The notes under the pieces: generated by a model
Database searches by the model: none
What the model was told of the DNA's origin: nothing
The model's input: the letters and a program-made list of their open reading frames with translations, nothing else
Shown: piece after piece, positions 17,225-26,579 of the stretch
Layout of the letters: each line of letters starts with the position of its first letter
Position numbering within the stretch: position 1 is the stretch's first letter
Assembly (NCBI RefSeq): GCF_036812735.1
Contig: NZ_CP117523.1
Coordinates: 2,418,001-2,482,000, forward strand
Length of the DNA: 64,000 bases
Source: Terrisporobacter glycolicus ATCC 14880 = DSM 1288
GTDB taxonomy: Bacteria > Bacillota > Clostridia > Peptostreptococcales > Peptostreptococcaceae
Direction of reading: 5' to 3'
Program-made: the position numbers and the translations under genes

Positions 17225-18304
17225 CTAAATCAAATGTCTGGGACAGTTAATATAATAACACTCATAATAAATATAATAATCGGGTTTATATTTTACCTCT
17301 TTATTATTATTTATAATGCTATCATAACATTTCTTAATTTCTTCAAGTCTATTTTTTTCAGAGATAATATATTCTTCGTAATCCTCATAACTTTCCCAAT
17401 CATCAAAATTTGGTTCTTCATTTATTCCCTTTTCAATATTTTGTGTAATTTCTACTAATTTTTTCTTAGCCTTGTTTATTTGATTCATCTGTTTTAGTGA
17501 ATAAAAATATATATTCAACCATACAGGTTCTTCAAACATTTCAATTTTGTCATATAGATCAACGCAGCGTTTATAATCACCCAAAATAAACATAAAGTCA
17601 GCCATATCGTCATCACAAATATCAAATTCCTCATAATCTATATTTAATAATATATGAGCTATTTTTCTTGCTTCCTCTATTTTTCTCATAAGTGCTAGCT
17701 CTCTACCCAAGGTAAATATAATCTTCCCGTCGATTAACATATCTTCAAAAGGATATGTATATATGGACTTTAATAATGAAATACCTTCTCTTTGATTATC
17801 ATTTATTAAGTGACTAACTGCTTCACAATATTTATATTCTTTTCTTGGAGTTATCTCAAATGCCCTATGAAATAACTTACATGCTTTTTCATAATTTTTT
17901 CTTTCAAAATTTATTCTTCCAAATGCATAATATGTTTTTTCATAATTTGAATTACGACTTACAGCTTGAGAAAGTAAATCATATCCTCTATTTTCAATTT
18001 CTTCATCACATCCCTCTTCTATTAAAAAGTAGGCCATGCAAGTAGACCATAATGAAAAACTATTATCAGAGAAACTTTCTTTATTTTTAATATAACATTC
18101 TTCTAATATTTCAATTGATTTATTTGTACTTTCTCTATATTCACATATTAACATGGCAAGTAAACAATAGGCTTCTATATTTGATGAATTTTCACTTATT
18201 TCTTCTTTAAGTATATCTCTGTATTTTTCATAATAAATAGCACTCTCATCAAAGTCTAAATTCCTAACGCTATAAAGCTCTTCTATTATTTTTCTCAATT
18301 CCAT
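17225..18304 (-). CDS. Tetratricopeptide-repeat protein of unknown function
   Basis: This 359-residue acidic, helical protein has no signal peptide. TPR-like helix pairs run through most of its length; the best is YEKTYYAFGRINFERKNYEK followed by CKLFHRAFEITP (about 135-165). The last 25 residues are Tyr-rich and contain CYYINCPRH. I do not recognise a specific family or partner. It stands alone, between the nitroreductase/Crp unit and a divergent membrane protein gene. The start has AAGGAG upstream. Confidence 0.75.
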   Translation of the reverse strand: MELRKIIEELYSVRNLDFDESAIYYEKYRDILKEEISENSSNIEAYCLLAMLICEYRESTNKSIEILEECYIKNKESFSDNSFSLWSTCMAYFLIEEGCDEEIENRGYDLLSQAVSRNSNYEKTYYAFGRINFERKNYEKACKLFHRAFEITPRKEYKYCEAVSHLINDNQREGISLLKSIYTYPFEDMLIDGKIIFTLGRELALMRKIEEARKIAHILLNIDYEEFDICDDDMADFMFILGDYKRCVDLYDKIEMFEEPVWLNIYFYSLKQMNQINKAKKKLVEITQNIEKGINEEPNFDDWESYEDYEEYIISEKNRLEEIKKCYDSIINNNKEVKYKPDYYIYYECYYINCPRHLI

Positions 18305-18470
18305 TAATGACTCTCCTTAATAAAGTAATTGTCTATATCTTTTTTATAAGTATAAATTATTTTCTTAACATAAACTATACAAATTTTAAAACAAGAAAAA
18401 TTTGTCCATTTGTTTATTTACTATTTTCTTGGGTATATATATTACATGATTAAAAACTGGAGATGATATT

Positions 18471-18899
18471 ATGGAATTATTTACACCTAGATGTAAAAAA
18501 AGAAGTTTACTATTTATAGCAGGATTAGTTTGGATATTTGCTGGTGGTATGGTATCAAAGCTTGGATTTAATGTGCTATTTACTTCATCAATTCATCCAT
18601 TTATTTCAATAATGGTTGCTGTTGTTACATTTTTAATATTTTTCAACTTTATTTTTATAAAGTTAGTTAAAAAACATAAAAATAGAATTTCTGAAAAAGA
18701 ACATGATAAACTATGTTTATTTTCTTTCTTTGATGTTAAAAGTTATGTAATAATGATATTTATGATGGGTCTTGGAATTACTATTAGATCTATTAATTCA
18801 ATAAATCCACTTTGTTGGGCTGCTATATATATAGGAATAGGCCTTGCTTTACTTAGTGCAGGTGTTGCCTTTATGGTGGAATGGAAAAACTGGAATTAA
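18471..18899 (+). CDS. Small four-helix membrane protein, function unknown
   Basis: This 142-residue protein has about four transmembrane helices (roughly 13-32, 42-66, 90-110, 114-135). The N-terminus, MELFTPRCKKRS, is positively charged and so should stay inside. It has a good GGAGATG site before the ATG and is followed by a strong terminator. I do not recognise a family. It is transcribed divergently from the TPR gene and convergently with the MATE gene. Confidence 0.75.
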   Translation: MELFTPRCKKRSLLFIAGLVWIFAGGMVSKLGFNVLFTSSIHPFISIMVAVVTFLIFFNFIFIKLVKKHKNRISEKEHDKLCLFSFFDVKSYVIMIFMMGLGITIRSINSINPLCWAAIYIGIGLALLSAGVAFMVEWKNWN

Positions 18900-18930
18900 T
18901 TTGCTTACTTTATTAAAATCAATATAAAAT

Positions 18931-18966
18931 AGGGGCGTTACATTTTTGTAACGCCCCTGATTTTTT
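18931..18966. terminator. Bidirectional terminator between membrane protein and MATE genes
   Basis: A perfect AGGGGCGTTAC/GTAACGCCCCT stem (18931-18941 with 18948-18958) carries a T run on the plus side and A/T-rich flank on the other. It is unusually GC-rich for this window. Confidence 0.9.
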
Positions 18967-20329
18967 AACTAATACTTATTTTTCTTTTAAGGGCAAATGC
19001 ATTGTCATACAAATATTCCTTTTTATATTTATACATAAAGATTAAAGATACTACCATCGTAGCGACTTCTGCAAAAGGGACTACTAGCCAAACTCCATCT
19101 ACTCCCATAATTCTAGGCAATACAAATATTCCCATTAAGAAGAAAACAAAAGTTCTCAGTAAAGAAAGAATAGCTGATATCTTTCCATTTGAAAAAGCTG
19201 TAAACATTCCCGAACCAAATATATTTATTCCTGCCACTAAAAACGCAATTGAAAATATCATAAATCCATTATGACTAATCTCAAATAATGTGCTTCCTTT
19301 TGTAGCAAATAATGATATTAATATTTCTGACATGGCTCTAGACATTATAAATGTTATTACACCAAATGCTGAAATTATTATAATACTATATTTAAATAAA
19401 TTTTCTACCTGATTTTCATCTTGTCTTCCATAATTATAACTAATTCTAGGTGACACACCTGAAGTAAATCCTAAATAAGCTGCATTTAACAAAAATTGTA
19501 TATAAAGCATAATTGTAATAGCAGCTACCCCCTCTTCACCTAAAAATTTAATCATCACAATATTAAATAAAAAAGTTGTAAGTGCTGAAGATATTTGTGT
19601 AACCATTTCTGACATACCATTAGAACAACTTCTTGAAATAACTTTAAAGTTAAATTTAGGCTTTACAAAGTGCAATAAGTTTTTTTTGTTGAAAAAGTAA
19701 ATTATACCTACTATGCTCGGTAAAACATATCCTATACAAGTAGCTAAAGCTGCACCTCTAACTCCCATATTTAACTGAACTATAAATACATAATCTAAAA
19801 CTATGTTTAAAAGTCCACCGCAGACAGAACTTAAAAGCCCTAGATTAGGTACTCCAGCCGTTACTAAAAAATAATCAAAATATAACTTTAATATTATAAA
19901 TGGCGTGAAAATTATCATAAAGAATAAATATTCTTTACAGTAAAAAAACAAAGACTTAGTTGATCCTAGTGCATATATTATGTCATTTATAAAAATAATA
20001 CATATAATTTCAACAACAATTCCTACTATAATAGCGCTTATAGTAATAAGGGTGAAGTACTCTCTTGCCTCTTCATTTTTATTTTCTCCCATAGTTTTAG
20101 CAACAATTGCACTACCTCCTGTTGCAAACATAACTCCTATTCCTATTAATATATTAATTACAGGATAAACAATGTTTGTAGAAGAAAGTGCATTTGCACC
20201 TACAAATTTAGATATAAACATACCATCAACTATGGTATATAATGAAAAAAATATCATCATTATTACAGTTGGTAAAGTATATTTTATTAAAGAAGTCAGT
20301 GTGACTTTCTTTTCCAATGAATTTTCCAT
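18965..20329 (-). CDS. MATE family multidrug efflux transporter (MepA-like)
   Basis: This is a 454-residue inner membrane protein with about 12 helices, a Na+ or H+ coupled exporter of cationic drugs or metabolites by family. Family features include PTVIMMIFFSLYTIVDGMFI at the first helix and GVRGAALATCIGY in the middle. The ATG at 20327-20329 has AAGGAGGT 6 nt upstream; the longer in-frame extension upstream has no ribosome site. It is transcribed divergently from a MerR-type regulator, and its promoter has the long spacer typical of MerR activation, so it is probably drug-inducible. Confidence 0.9.
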   Translation of the reverse strand: MENSLEKKVTLTSLIKYTLPTVIMMIFFSLYTIVDGMFISKFVGANALSSTNIVYPVINILIGIGVMFATGGSAIVAKTMGENKNEEAREYFTLITISAIIVGIVVEIICIIFINDIIYALGSTKSLFFYCKEYLFFMIIFTPFIILKLYFDYFLVTAGVPNLGLLSSVCGGLLNIVLDYVFIVQLNMGVRGAALATCIGYVLPSIVGIIYFFNKKNLLHFVKPKFNFKVISRSCSNGMSEMVTQISSALTTFLFNIVMIKFLGEEGVAAITIMLYIQFLLNAAYLGFTSGVSPRISYNYGRQDENQVENLFKYSIIIISAFGVITFIMSRAMSEILISLFATKGSTLFEISHNGFMIFSIAFLVAGINIFGSGMFTAFSNGKISAILSLLRTFVFFLMGIFVLPRIMGVDGVWLVVPFAEVATMVVSLIFMYKYKKEYLYDNAFALKRKISIS

Positions 20330-20339
20330 AAAGACCTCC

Positions 20340-20368
20340 TTGCAATATAAACTCACTTATTTTATAAT
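20340..20368 (+). promoter_or_regulatory. Promoter of the MerR-type regulator
   Basis: TTGCAA (20340-20345) and TATAAT (20363-20368) are separated by 17 bp. Transcription would begin near 20375, inside the operator palindrome, which fits autorepression. Confidence 0.5.
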
Positions 20369-20394
20369 AAACTATCCTGTTAATGGATAGTCAA
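20364..20394 (-). promoter_or_regulatory. MerR-type promoter with operator for the MATE gene
   Basis: On the minus strand TTGACT (20389-20394) and TATTAT (20364-20369) are 19 bp apart instead of 17. The spacer region holds the inverted repeat ACTATCC-N7-GGATAGT (20371-20391). An overlong spacer with a central dyad is the hallmark of promoters that MerR proteins twist into an active form. Confidence 0.75.
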
Positions 20395-20412
20395 TAAGGA
20401 GGTTATTAAAAA

Positions 20413-21258
20413 TTGAACAATAATATAAAATATTTTTCCACAGGTGAATTTGCAAAACTGTGTAATGTTCACAAAAAAACACTTTTTTACTATGATGAAA
20501 TAAATTTATTTAAACCAGAGAAAGTTATGCCTACTGGATATAGGTATTATTCTGAGTATCAATTAGAAACTTTTAACATTATTTATACTTTGAAAGATAT
20601 AGGTATGCCACTTAAGGAAATAAAAGAATATATGGATAATAGGACTCCTGAAAATATGTTAGAACTTTTTGAATATGAGACAAAAGAAATAGAGAAAGAA
20701 ATAAATAAACTTAAAAGAAAACAAGAAGTCATGTCTAATAAAATTAAACTTATTAAAGAAGCCAATAATATAAAATGTGATATTTTACTGGAGGAGCAAG
20801 AAGAAGAATATATTGTTTTAAGTGATTTAATAGACAAAAATAAATTAAATAGTCTAATTAATAAAAATGAAGATGCTTATGATATTGATGCTTATATTAA
20901 TCTTTTAAATCTTGCTTATAACAATGATTTGAATTTTGGGTATGCTGGCGGTTCTATAAAAACAAAGGAAGATTTACTTCAAGATAATAGTTACAGTTAT
21001 TATTACATAAGAGTAAACAAAAACTGTAATTATAAAAATATTATAATCAAGCCTAAGGGAACTTACTTAGTAGGATATTTAAAGGGGTATTATTCAAAAG
21101 CTCCTATTATTTATAAAAAACTTTTACAGTTTATACATAAAAATGATATAGAAATAATTGGATTAGCTTATGAAGATGTTTTAATTGATCAAGTTTGTGT
21201 AAAAAATCCTGATGATTTTGTTCTTAAGATATCTATTCAGGTAAAGAAAAAAGTATAA
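20413..21258 (+). CDS. MerR family regulator with GyrI-like effector domain (BmrR-like)
   Basis: This 281-residue regulator has an N-terminal MerR winged helix (YFSTGEFAKLCNVHKKTLFY, then GYRYYSEYQL), a coiled-coil dimerisation helix (about 75-120) and a C-terminal GyrI/BmrR-like ligand-binding region (about 135-280). Translation begins at a TTG (20413) with AAGGAGG 9 nt upstream. It is divergent from a MATE exporter, and the shared intergenic region holds a MerR-type operator. The likely job is to bind a drug or amphiphile and switch on the exporter. Confidence 0.9.
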   Translation: MNNNIKYFSTGEFAKLCNVHKKTLFYYDEINLFKPEKVMPTGYRYYSEYQLETFNIIYTLKDIGMPLKEIKEYMDNRTPENMLELFEYETKEIEKEINKLKRKQEVMSNKIKLIKEANNIKCDILLEEQEEEYIVLSDLIDKNKLNSLINKNEDAYDIDAYINLLNLAYNNDLNFGYAGGSIKTKEDLLQDNSYSYYYIRVNKNCNYKNIIIKPKGTYLVGYLKGYYSKAPIIYKKLLQFIHKNDIEIIGLAYEDVLIDQVCVKNPDDFVLKISIQVKKKV

Positions 21259-21368
21259 AAACATTTGTCAAATTACCATTAGTATAATTGTATATTAATC
21301 AACTAATAACTTAATATCAATAATTACTTTAATTTTTATAATATTGTTATTTGTGCGAATATTAGCAA

Positions 21369-21385
21369 GTATTGAGTAAATACTA
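21369..21385. repeat. Short inverted repeat upstream of the paired secreted-protein genes
   Basis: AGTATT-gagta-AATACT is a 6-bp palindrome with a 5-nt spacer about 33 nt upstream of the first small secreted-protein start. It could be an operator. There is no other support. Confidence 0.3.
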
Positions 21386-21417
21386 AATTTGACAATACTA
21401 TATTCTTGGAGGAAAAT

Positions 21418-21852
21418 ATGAAAAAATTTTTAACATTAACCCTTTGTTTTATTCTACTTTTTACAAATATATCCTACGGTCAACCTAATAACGTTAAAAC
21501 TGCAATACAAGATTTAGATACGGTTAATAATAGAGTAAATCTTATGATAAAAGTAATTACTGGAGATGAACCTCTAAATATTAATGAATTAACAAAAGAT
21601 ATAAAATTTTGTGAATCTATTTTAGCATCAAACTCTAAACAAATATCAAATGCCTATTCAACAGAAACTAATATACAACTCAGAAGAACATATTCTACAA
21701 TATTATATGTCACAGCACTATACGAATTAAGCTTAAGTAGTATGCTGGTGTATATAAATGATGACAGTAAAACTAGTTATTTTATAGATACATGTGCTGT
21801 TTTTAAGCAAGGTAATATGTCATTACATGAACTTAAGTCAGAAAACAGTTAA
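21418..21852 (+). CDS. Small secreted protein, paralog 1 of a tandem pair
   Basis: This 144-residue protein has a clear signal peptide, KKFLTLTLCFILLFTNISYG, then an all-helical mature part of about 122 residues. I do not recognise the family. It is plainly homologous along its length to the next gene: both share the signal peptide pattern, TGDEPLxI or SGDEPLDI near residue 48, and CESILAS. The ATG at 21418 has GGAGG 5 nt upstream. The pair are 52 nt apart on the same strand with one terminator after the second, so they are probably cotranscribed. Confidence 0.8.
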   Translation: MKKFLTLTLCFILLFTNISYGQPNNVKTAIQDLDTVNNRVNLMIKVITGDEPLNINELTKDIKFCESILASNSKQISNAYSTETNIQLRRTYSTILYVTALYELSLSSMLVYINDDSKTSYFIDTCAVFKQGNMSLHELKSENS

Positions 21853-21904
21853 TATATTCAAATATTATCTGTATTAACACAGCCTTATATACCAGGAGGA
21901 AATT

Positions 21905-22336
21905 ATGAAGAAAATCATATCACTAGCACTTTGTTTTATGTTGCTATTTACACATATATCTTACGCTCAAACTAATAATATTTCCGATGCCATAAAGGAT
22001 TTAAAAATAGTAGGTAATAAAATTAATATTATGATTGATGAAATATCTGGAGATGAACCTTTAGATATATCTAAGTTTGAAGAAAATGTAAAATATTGTG
22101 AATCTATATTAGCATCACGTTCAAAGGAAATATCAAAAGACTATTCAAATGAGTCTAATATTGAACTTAAAGCTGCTTATTCATCTTTATTATATGTATC
22201 ATCTTTATATGCATTAAGTTTAAACAGTATAATAGTATATCTAAATAATAATAGTAAATCTCATTATTTTATTGATATATGCACAACTTATAAAGAAGGA
22301 ACTCTTGTATTAGATGCAATTAAATCAAACTTTTAG
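21905..22336 (+). CDS. Small secreted protein, paralog 2 of a tandem pair
   Basis: This 143-residue protein resembles the preceding gene from end to end: signal peptide KKIISLALCFMLLFTHISYA, helical mature region with SGDEPLDISKFEENVKYCES, and a similar ending with ICTTYKEG. Mature residues vary more than the hydrophobic framework, as expected after tandem duplication. A single Cys is conserved in the middle of both (in the YCES/FCES word) and another near the end (DICT/DTCA), so a disulfide is possible outside the cell. Function unknown. Confidence 0.8.
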   Translation: MKKIISLALCFMLLFTHISYAQTNNISDAIKDLKIVGNKINIMIDEISGDEPLDISKFEENVKYCESILASRSKEISKDYSNESNIELKAAYSSLLYVSSLYALSLNSIIVYLNNNSKSHYFIDICTTYKEGTLVLDAIKSNF

Positions 22337-22372
22337 AACTGGTGACTATAAAATCACCAGTTTTATTTTTTT
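22337..22372 (+). terminator. Terminator after the secreted-protein pair
   Basis: AACTGGTGA (22337-22345) pairs with TCACCAGTT (22354-22362), followed by a T run. Confidence 0.85.
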
Positions 22373-22476
22373 AGCCTTTATTAAAGCTTATATATCTTAT
22401 ATTTTCATTATTTTTTATAATTAAAATTTTTACTGTGATATAATTTATTATATATAAAAATTGGGAGGCAATAATA

Positions 22477-23706
22477 ATGGGATTAAATAGTACACCTTCT
22501 GCTGAACGTGTTCACATAGGCATATTTGGAAAGCGTAATGCAGGAAAATCCAGCGTAATAAATGCAATAACAAATCAAAGTCTAGCTATAGTATCTGATA
22601 TTAAAGGTACTACTACAGATCCAGTATCAAAAGCTATGGAGTTACTACCTTTAGGACCTGTAATAATTATAGATACTCCTGGTCTTGATGATGTTGGAAA
22701 ATTAGGTAAAATGCGTGTGCAAAAAAGTTATCAAGTATTAAATAAAACTGATATAGGTATTCTAGTGGTCGATGGAACTTTAGGTACTACAACAGAAGAT
22801 GAAGCCTTAATTGCTAGATTTAAAGAAAAAAACATTCCTTATATCATAGTTATGAATAAATTGGATCTAGTAAAAGAGGATTTTTTACATATAAACGAAA
22901 GTACCTATAATTTATCTAATACTATTTGGGTAAGTTCTACTACTAATGAAAACATACATGAATTAAAAGAAATGATAGCTAAACAAGTTACTACAGATGA
23001 ACCAAAATTTAAAATTGTTGCTGATTTACTTGATCCTTCTGACTTCGTGGTATTAGTTGTACCTATTGATAAAGCAGCTCCTAAGGGAAGACTTATTTTA
23101 CCTCAACAGCAAACTATTAGAGATATATTAGAAGCCAATGCTATTGCCATTGTAGTTAAAGAATGTGAACTTAAAGAGACTCTACAAAATTTAGGTAAAA
23201 AGCCAAAATTAGTTATAACAGATAGCCAAGTATTTGCAAAAGTTTCTGTTGAGACTCCAAATGATATTTTATTAACTTCATTTTCTATTTTATTTGCCAG
23301 ATACAAAGGTGATTTAGAAGAAACAATAAAAGGCGTTAGAGCTTTAGAATCTTTAAAAGATAATGACACTATTTTAATTTCTGAGGGATGTACTCATCAC
23401 CGTCAATGTAATGATATAGGTAAAGTAAAAATTCCTAAATGGGTAATACAATACACTAATAAGCATCTTAACTTTGAATTTACTAGTGGAACAGAGTTTC
23501 CTTATGATTTATCTAAATATAAAATGATTATACATTGTGGTGGATGTACTTTAAATGAAAGAGAAATGAAATATAGAGTAAAATGTGCCAAAGATCAAAA
23601 TATACCAATAACTAATTACGGAATATTAATATCCTATATACAAGGTATATTAAAAAGAACAGTGGAACCGTTCCCTTATATTTCTTACCTGTTAGAAGAA
23701 ATATAA
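22477..23706 (+). CDS. hydF: [FeFe]-hydrogenase maturation GTPase HydF
   Basis: HydF is the scaffold on which the 2Fe subcluster of the [FeFe]-hydrogenase H-cluster is assembled before transfer to HydA. The N-terminal GTPase domain shows GKRNAGKSS (P-loop), TTTDP, DTPGLDD and MNKLDLV. The C-terminal cluster-binding region has C-x-H in CTHHRQC and the C-x-x-C in HCGGC, the HydF ligand pattern. At 409 residues it has the normal length. The partner maturases hydE and hydG are not in this window, so the gene is isolated here. A GGGAGG site precedes the ATG. Confidence 0.95.
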   Translation: MGLNSTPSAERVHIGIFGKRNAGKSSVINAITNQSLAIVSDIKGTTTDPVSKAMELLPLGPVIIIDTPGLDDVGKLGKMRVQKSYQVLNKTDIGILVVDGTLGTTTEDEALIARFKEKNIPYIIVMNKLDLVKEDFLHINESTYNLSNTIWVSSTTNENIHELKEMIAKQVTTDEPKFKIVADLLDPSDFVVLVVPIDKAAPKGRLILPQQQTIRDILEANAIAIVVKECELKETLQNLGKKPKLVITDSQVFAKVSVETPNDILLTSFSILFARYKGDLEETIKGVRALESLKDNDTILISEGCTHHRQCNDIGKVKIPKWVIQYTNKHLNFEFTSGTEFPYDLSKYKMIIHCGGCTLNEREMKYRVKCAKDQNIPITNYGILISYIQGILKRTVEPFPYISYLLEEI

Positions 23707-23787
23707 GGAGTAATACATCATGACTAAAATTAGTTATTTATAGAAATAATAATCTAATTTCACAAATAATATATTTTAGCATATTAT

Positions 23788-23824
23788 AAAGGAGCACTTC
23801 AGTTTTATACTGAAATACTCCTTT
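23788..23824. terminator. Bidirectional terminator between hydF and the P-type ATPase
   Basis: AAAGGAG..TTCAG pairs with CTGAA..CTCCTTT around a 7-nt loop, with T-rich flank on both strands. Confidence 0.8.
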
Positions 23825-23842
23825 ATTTATATTACAAAATCA

Positions 23843-26497
23843 TTAATTTAATTGTTTGTTAATAATTTTTTTACTAAGTTCCATAATTAAACTTGCAAAT
23901 ACAGCAAGCCCAAATGAAATTCCTAGACTATTTAATTCAAATGATATTGGCATTGAGAAAATCTCTCTCATAAAAGGTAATAATGTTAATGAAAACATTA
24001 CTAAACAAACGCCAACTGCACCTAAAGCATATTTATTACTGCTAAGTCCTAAACTAAATATTGTTTCAGTATTTGATCTTGCAGCGAATGTTTGAACTAT
24101 TCTAGATAATGTAAGTGTTGCAAAAGCCATTGCTGTTCCAAGTTCTGGTGAAGTTTGCATTCCTATATATTGTGCTAATATTGTCACCATACCTATTACA
24201 CTACCTCTAAATGCTACTGACTTTAAAGTTCCTCCAGCTAATATACTTTCGTCTGGATGTCTTGGAGGATTTTTCATTATCCCTTTTTCTGGTGGTTCAA
24301 ATCCTAATGCTATAGCTGGCAAAGAATCCGTTACTAAGTTAATAAATAATAGTTGTATTGTAGTAAATGGATTTGACCAATCTGCAATAACTGCAAATAA
24401 TATGGCAATTATACCACCTAAGTTTCCTGAGAATAAATAAGTTATTGATTTTTTAATATTATTGTAAACTGTTCTACCTACCTCGATGGCATTTACTATT
24501 GTAGCAAAATTGTCATCTAAAAGTACCATGGCAGACGCATCTTTTGCGACTTCTGTTCCACTTCCCATGCCTATACCTATGTCTGCTTGCTTAAGTGCTG
24601 GGGCATCGTTAACACCATCTCCCGTCATGGCAGTTATTTTATTTTTTTTCTGCCAAGCTTTAACGATCCTTATTTTATTTTCAGGAGAAACTCTAGCGTA
24701 AACTGAAATATGTTCTAGTTTTTCATCTAGTTCTTCATCAGTTAAATCATCTAACTCCTTACCTGTAAGAGCTAGATCATCTTCTTCCATTATTCCTATG
24801 TCTCTACCTATGGCTGCTGCAGTAGTTTTATGATCCCCAGTTATCATTACTGTTTTTATGCCTGACTCTTTAGCTTCTTTTACTGCTTCATAAACTTCTT
24901 TTCTAGGTGGGTCAATCATTGCCATTAAACCTATCAAAGTAAGTTCATCTTCATCTTCTAAAGTTGGTACAAAGTTTTCATCTTTAATTTCTTTTGTAGC
25001 AAATGCTAAAACTCTTAATGCTTTATTTGAAAAATCTTCGTTTGCTTTTTTGAATTCATTTATAATTTCATCATTAATTGCTACTACATCTCCACCATCT
25101 AATGCATATTTGCATCTGCTAAAAATCACATCTGGAGCACCTTTTGTAAACATGTATATCTTACTATCTACTTTGTTTATAGTAGACATTAATTTTCTAT
25201 CACTATCAAAAGGTAGCTCATTTAATCTATTGCATTTTTCTCTTAATATTTTATAGTTTATGTTGTTTTTCTCTGCATGATTTATAAGAGCAACCTCTGT
25301 TGGGTCTCCTATTTCCACACCATCTTCTGTTATATCTGAGTCATTACATAAAGTTGATGCTAGAGTTAATGCTATTTCACTCTCATTAGCTTCACTAGTT
25401 GATGCTATATCATCATTTCTAGATAATGCTATTTCTTCATTTATATTAGTAGCTAAAACTTTTTCTTTATCACCATACATATAAAAATCAACGACAGTCA
25501 TTTTGTTTTGTGTAAGTGTTCCAGTTTTATCCGTACATATTACACTTGTTGAACCTAAAGTTTCAACAGCTGGTAACTTTCTTATAACTGCTTGTTTTTT
25601 AGCCATTGTATTTGTTCCTTTTGCTAATACAATCGTTACTATTGAAGACAATGCTTCTGGTATGGCTGCAACTGCTATAGCAATAGCAAACATGAATGAA
25701 TCTGCTATATTTGCTCCTCTAATAACTTGAACTAAGAAAATTAACCCTGCTAATATAACTATACCCACACCAAGCTTTTTACCAAATTCATCAAGTTTCT
25801 TTTGTAGCGGTGTTTCTTTGTTTTCTGCGTTATCTAATAAGTCTGCTATCTTTCCTATTTCACTTTTCATTCCACAGGCTGTAACTACATAAGTAGCTCG
25901 GCCATACACTACCATGGAACCACTAAATACCATGTTCTTCTGATCACCTAAAGCACACTCTTCATCTATTTTGTCTTCATGTTTTAGTACTGGCTCACTT
26001 TCTCCCGTTAACATTCCTTCTACTACTTTAAAAGTCTGAGCTTCTATTATTCTTCCATCTGCTGGTACATAATCTCCAGCTTCCAAAACAACAATATCTC
26101 CTTCAACTAAATCTTTCGACGGAACTGTAATTTTAATCCCATCTCTAATTACTTTTGCATTTGGTACAGATAATTGTTTTAAACTGTCTAAAGATCCTTC
26201 CGCTTTTTTAGTTTGAACTACCCCTAAAATAGAATTTAAGATAAGTACGGCAAATATAATTACAGACTCTACTACTTCTCCTAAAAATACCTGAACGAAG
26301 GCTGCTATTAAAAGTATCACTACTAGTGGATCTTTAAAACTATCCAAAAATAACTTCCAAGTTGGTACCTTTGCTTTTTCTCTTAATTCATTTGGTCCGT
26401 TTTGTTTCAGCCTTTTCATAACTTCCATTTGAGACAATCCATCTAGACTACTCTTAAAATGTCCAATTGTTTTTTCGCTTGTTTCCTTATAAAACAT
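23843..26497 (-). CDS. Ca2+/Mn2+-type P2A ATPase, probable manganese/calcium exporter
   Basis: This 884-residue pump has all P-type ATPase motifs: TGESEPV in the actuator domain, ICTDKTGTLT with the phosphorylated Asp, and TGDGVNDAPALKQ. Ion ligands resembling SERCA site II are present in helices 4 and 6 (AAIPEAL and NLVTDSLPA). The helix 5 site I Glu is absent (SGNLGG where SERCA has Asn..Gly-Glu), suggesting one ion per cycle as in PMR1/SPCA pumps that carry Ca2+ and Mn2+. A yybP-ykoY riboswitch precedes it, which points to Mn2+ efflux. The ATG at 26495-26497 has GGGAGG 7 nt upstream; the longer reading would begin before that site. Confidence 0.9.
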   Translation of the reverse strand: MFYKETSEKTIGHFKSSLDGLSQMEVMKRLKQNGPNELREKAKVPTWKLFLDSFKDPLVVILLIAAFVQVFLGEVVESVIIFAVLILNSILGVVQTKKAEGSLDSLKQLSVPNAKVIRDGIKITVPSKDLVEGDIVVLEAGDYVPADGRIIEAQTFKVVEGMLTGESEPVLKHEDKIDEECALGDQKNMVFSGSMVVYGRATYVVTACGMKSEIGKIADLLDNAENKETPLQKKLDEFGKKLGVGIVILAGLIFLVQVIRGANIADSFMFAIAIAVAAIPEALSSIVTIVLAKGTNTMAKKQAVIRKLPAVETLGSTSVICTDKTGTLTQNKMTVVDFYMYGDKEKVLATNINEEIALSRNDDIASTSEANESEIALTLASTLCNDSDITEDGVEIGDPTEVALINHAEKNNINYKILREKCNRLNELPFDSDRKLMSTINKVDSKIYMFTKGAPDVIFSRCKYALDGGDVVAINDEIINEFKKANEDFSNKALRVLAFATKEIKDENFVPTLEDEDELTLIGLMAMIDPPRKEVYEAVKEAKESGIKTVMITGDHKTTAAAIGRDIGIMEEDDLALTGKELDDLTDEELDEKLEHISVYARVSPENKIRIVKAWQKKNKITAMTGDGVNDAPALKQADIGIGMGSGTEVAKDASAMVLLDDNFATIVNAIEVGRTVYNNIKKSITYLFSGNLGGIIAILFAVIADWSNPFTTIQLLFINLVTDSLPAIALGFEPPEKGIMKNPPRHPDESILAGGTLKSVAFRGSVIGMVTILAQYIGMQTSPELGTAMAFATLTLSRIVQTFAARSNTETIFSLGLSSNKYALGAVGVCLVMFSLTLLPFMREIFSMPISFELNSLGISFGLAVFASLIMELSKKIINKQLN

Positions 26498-26579
26498 ACC
26501 ATTTCCTCCCATTATTATAAAATTCATTTTTGAATTAATATAAATACTACTAAATTTTGTTAAAGTGATAATTTGCAAT

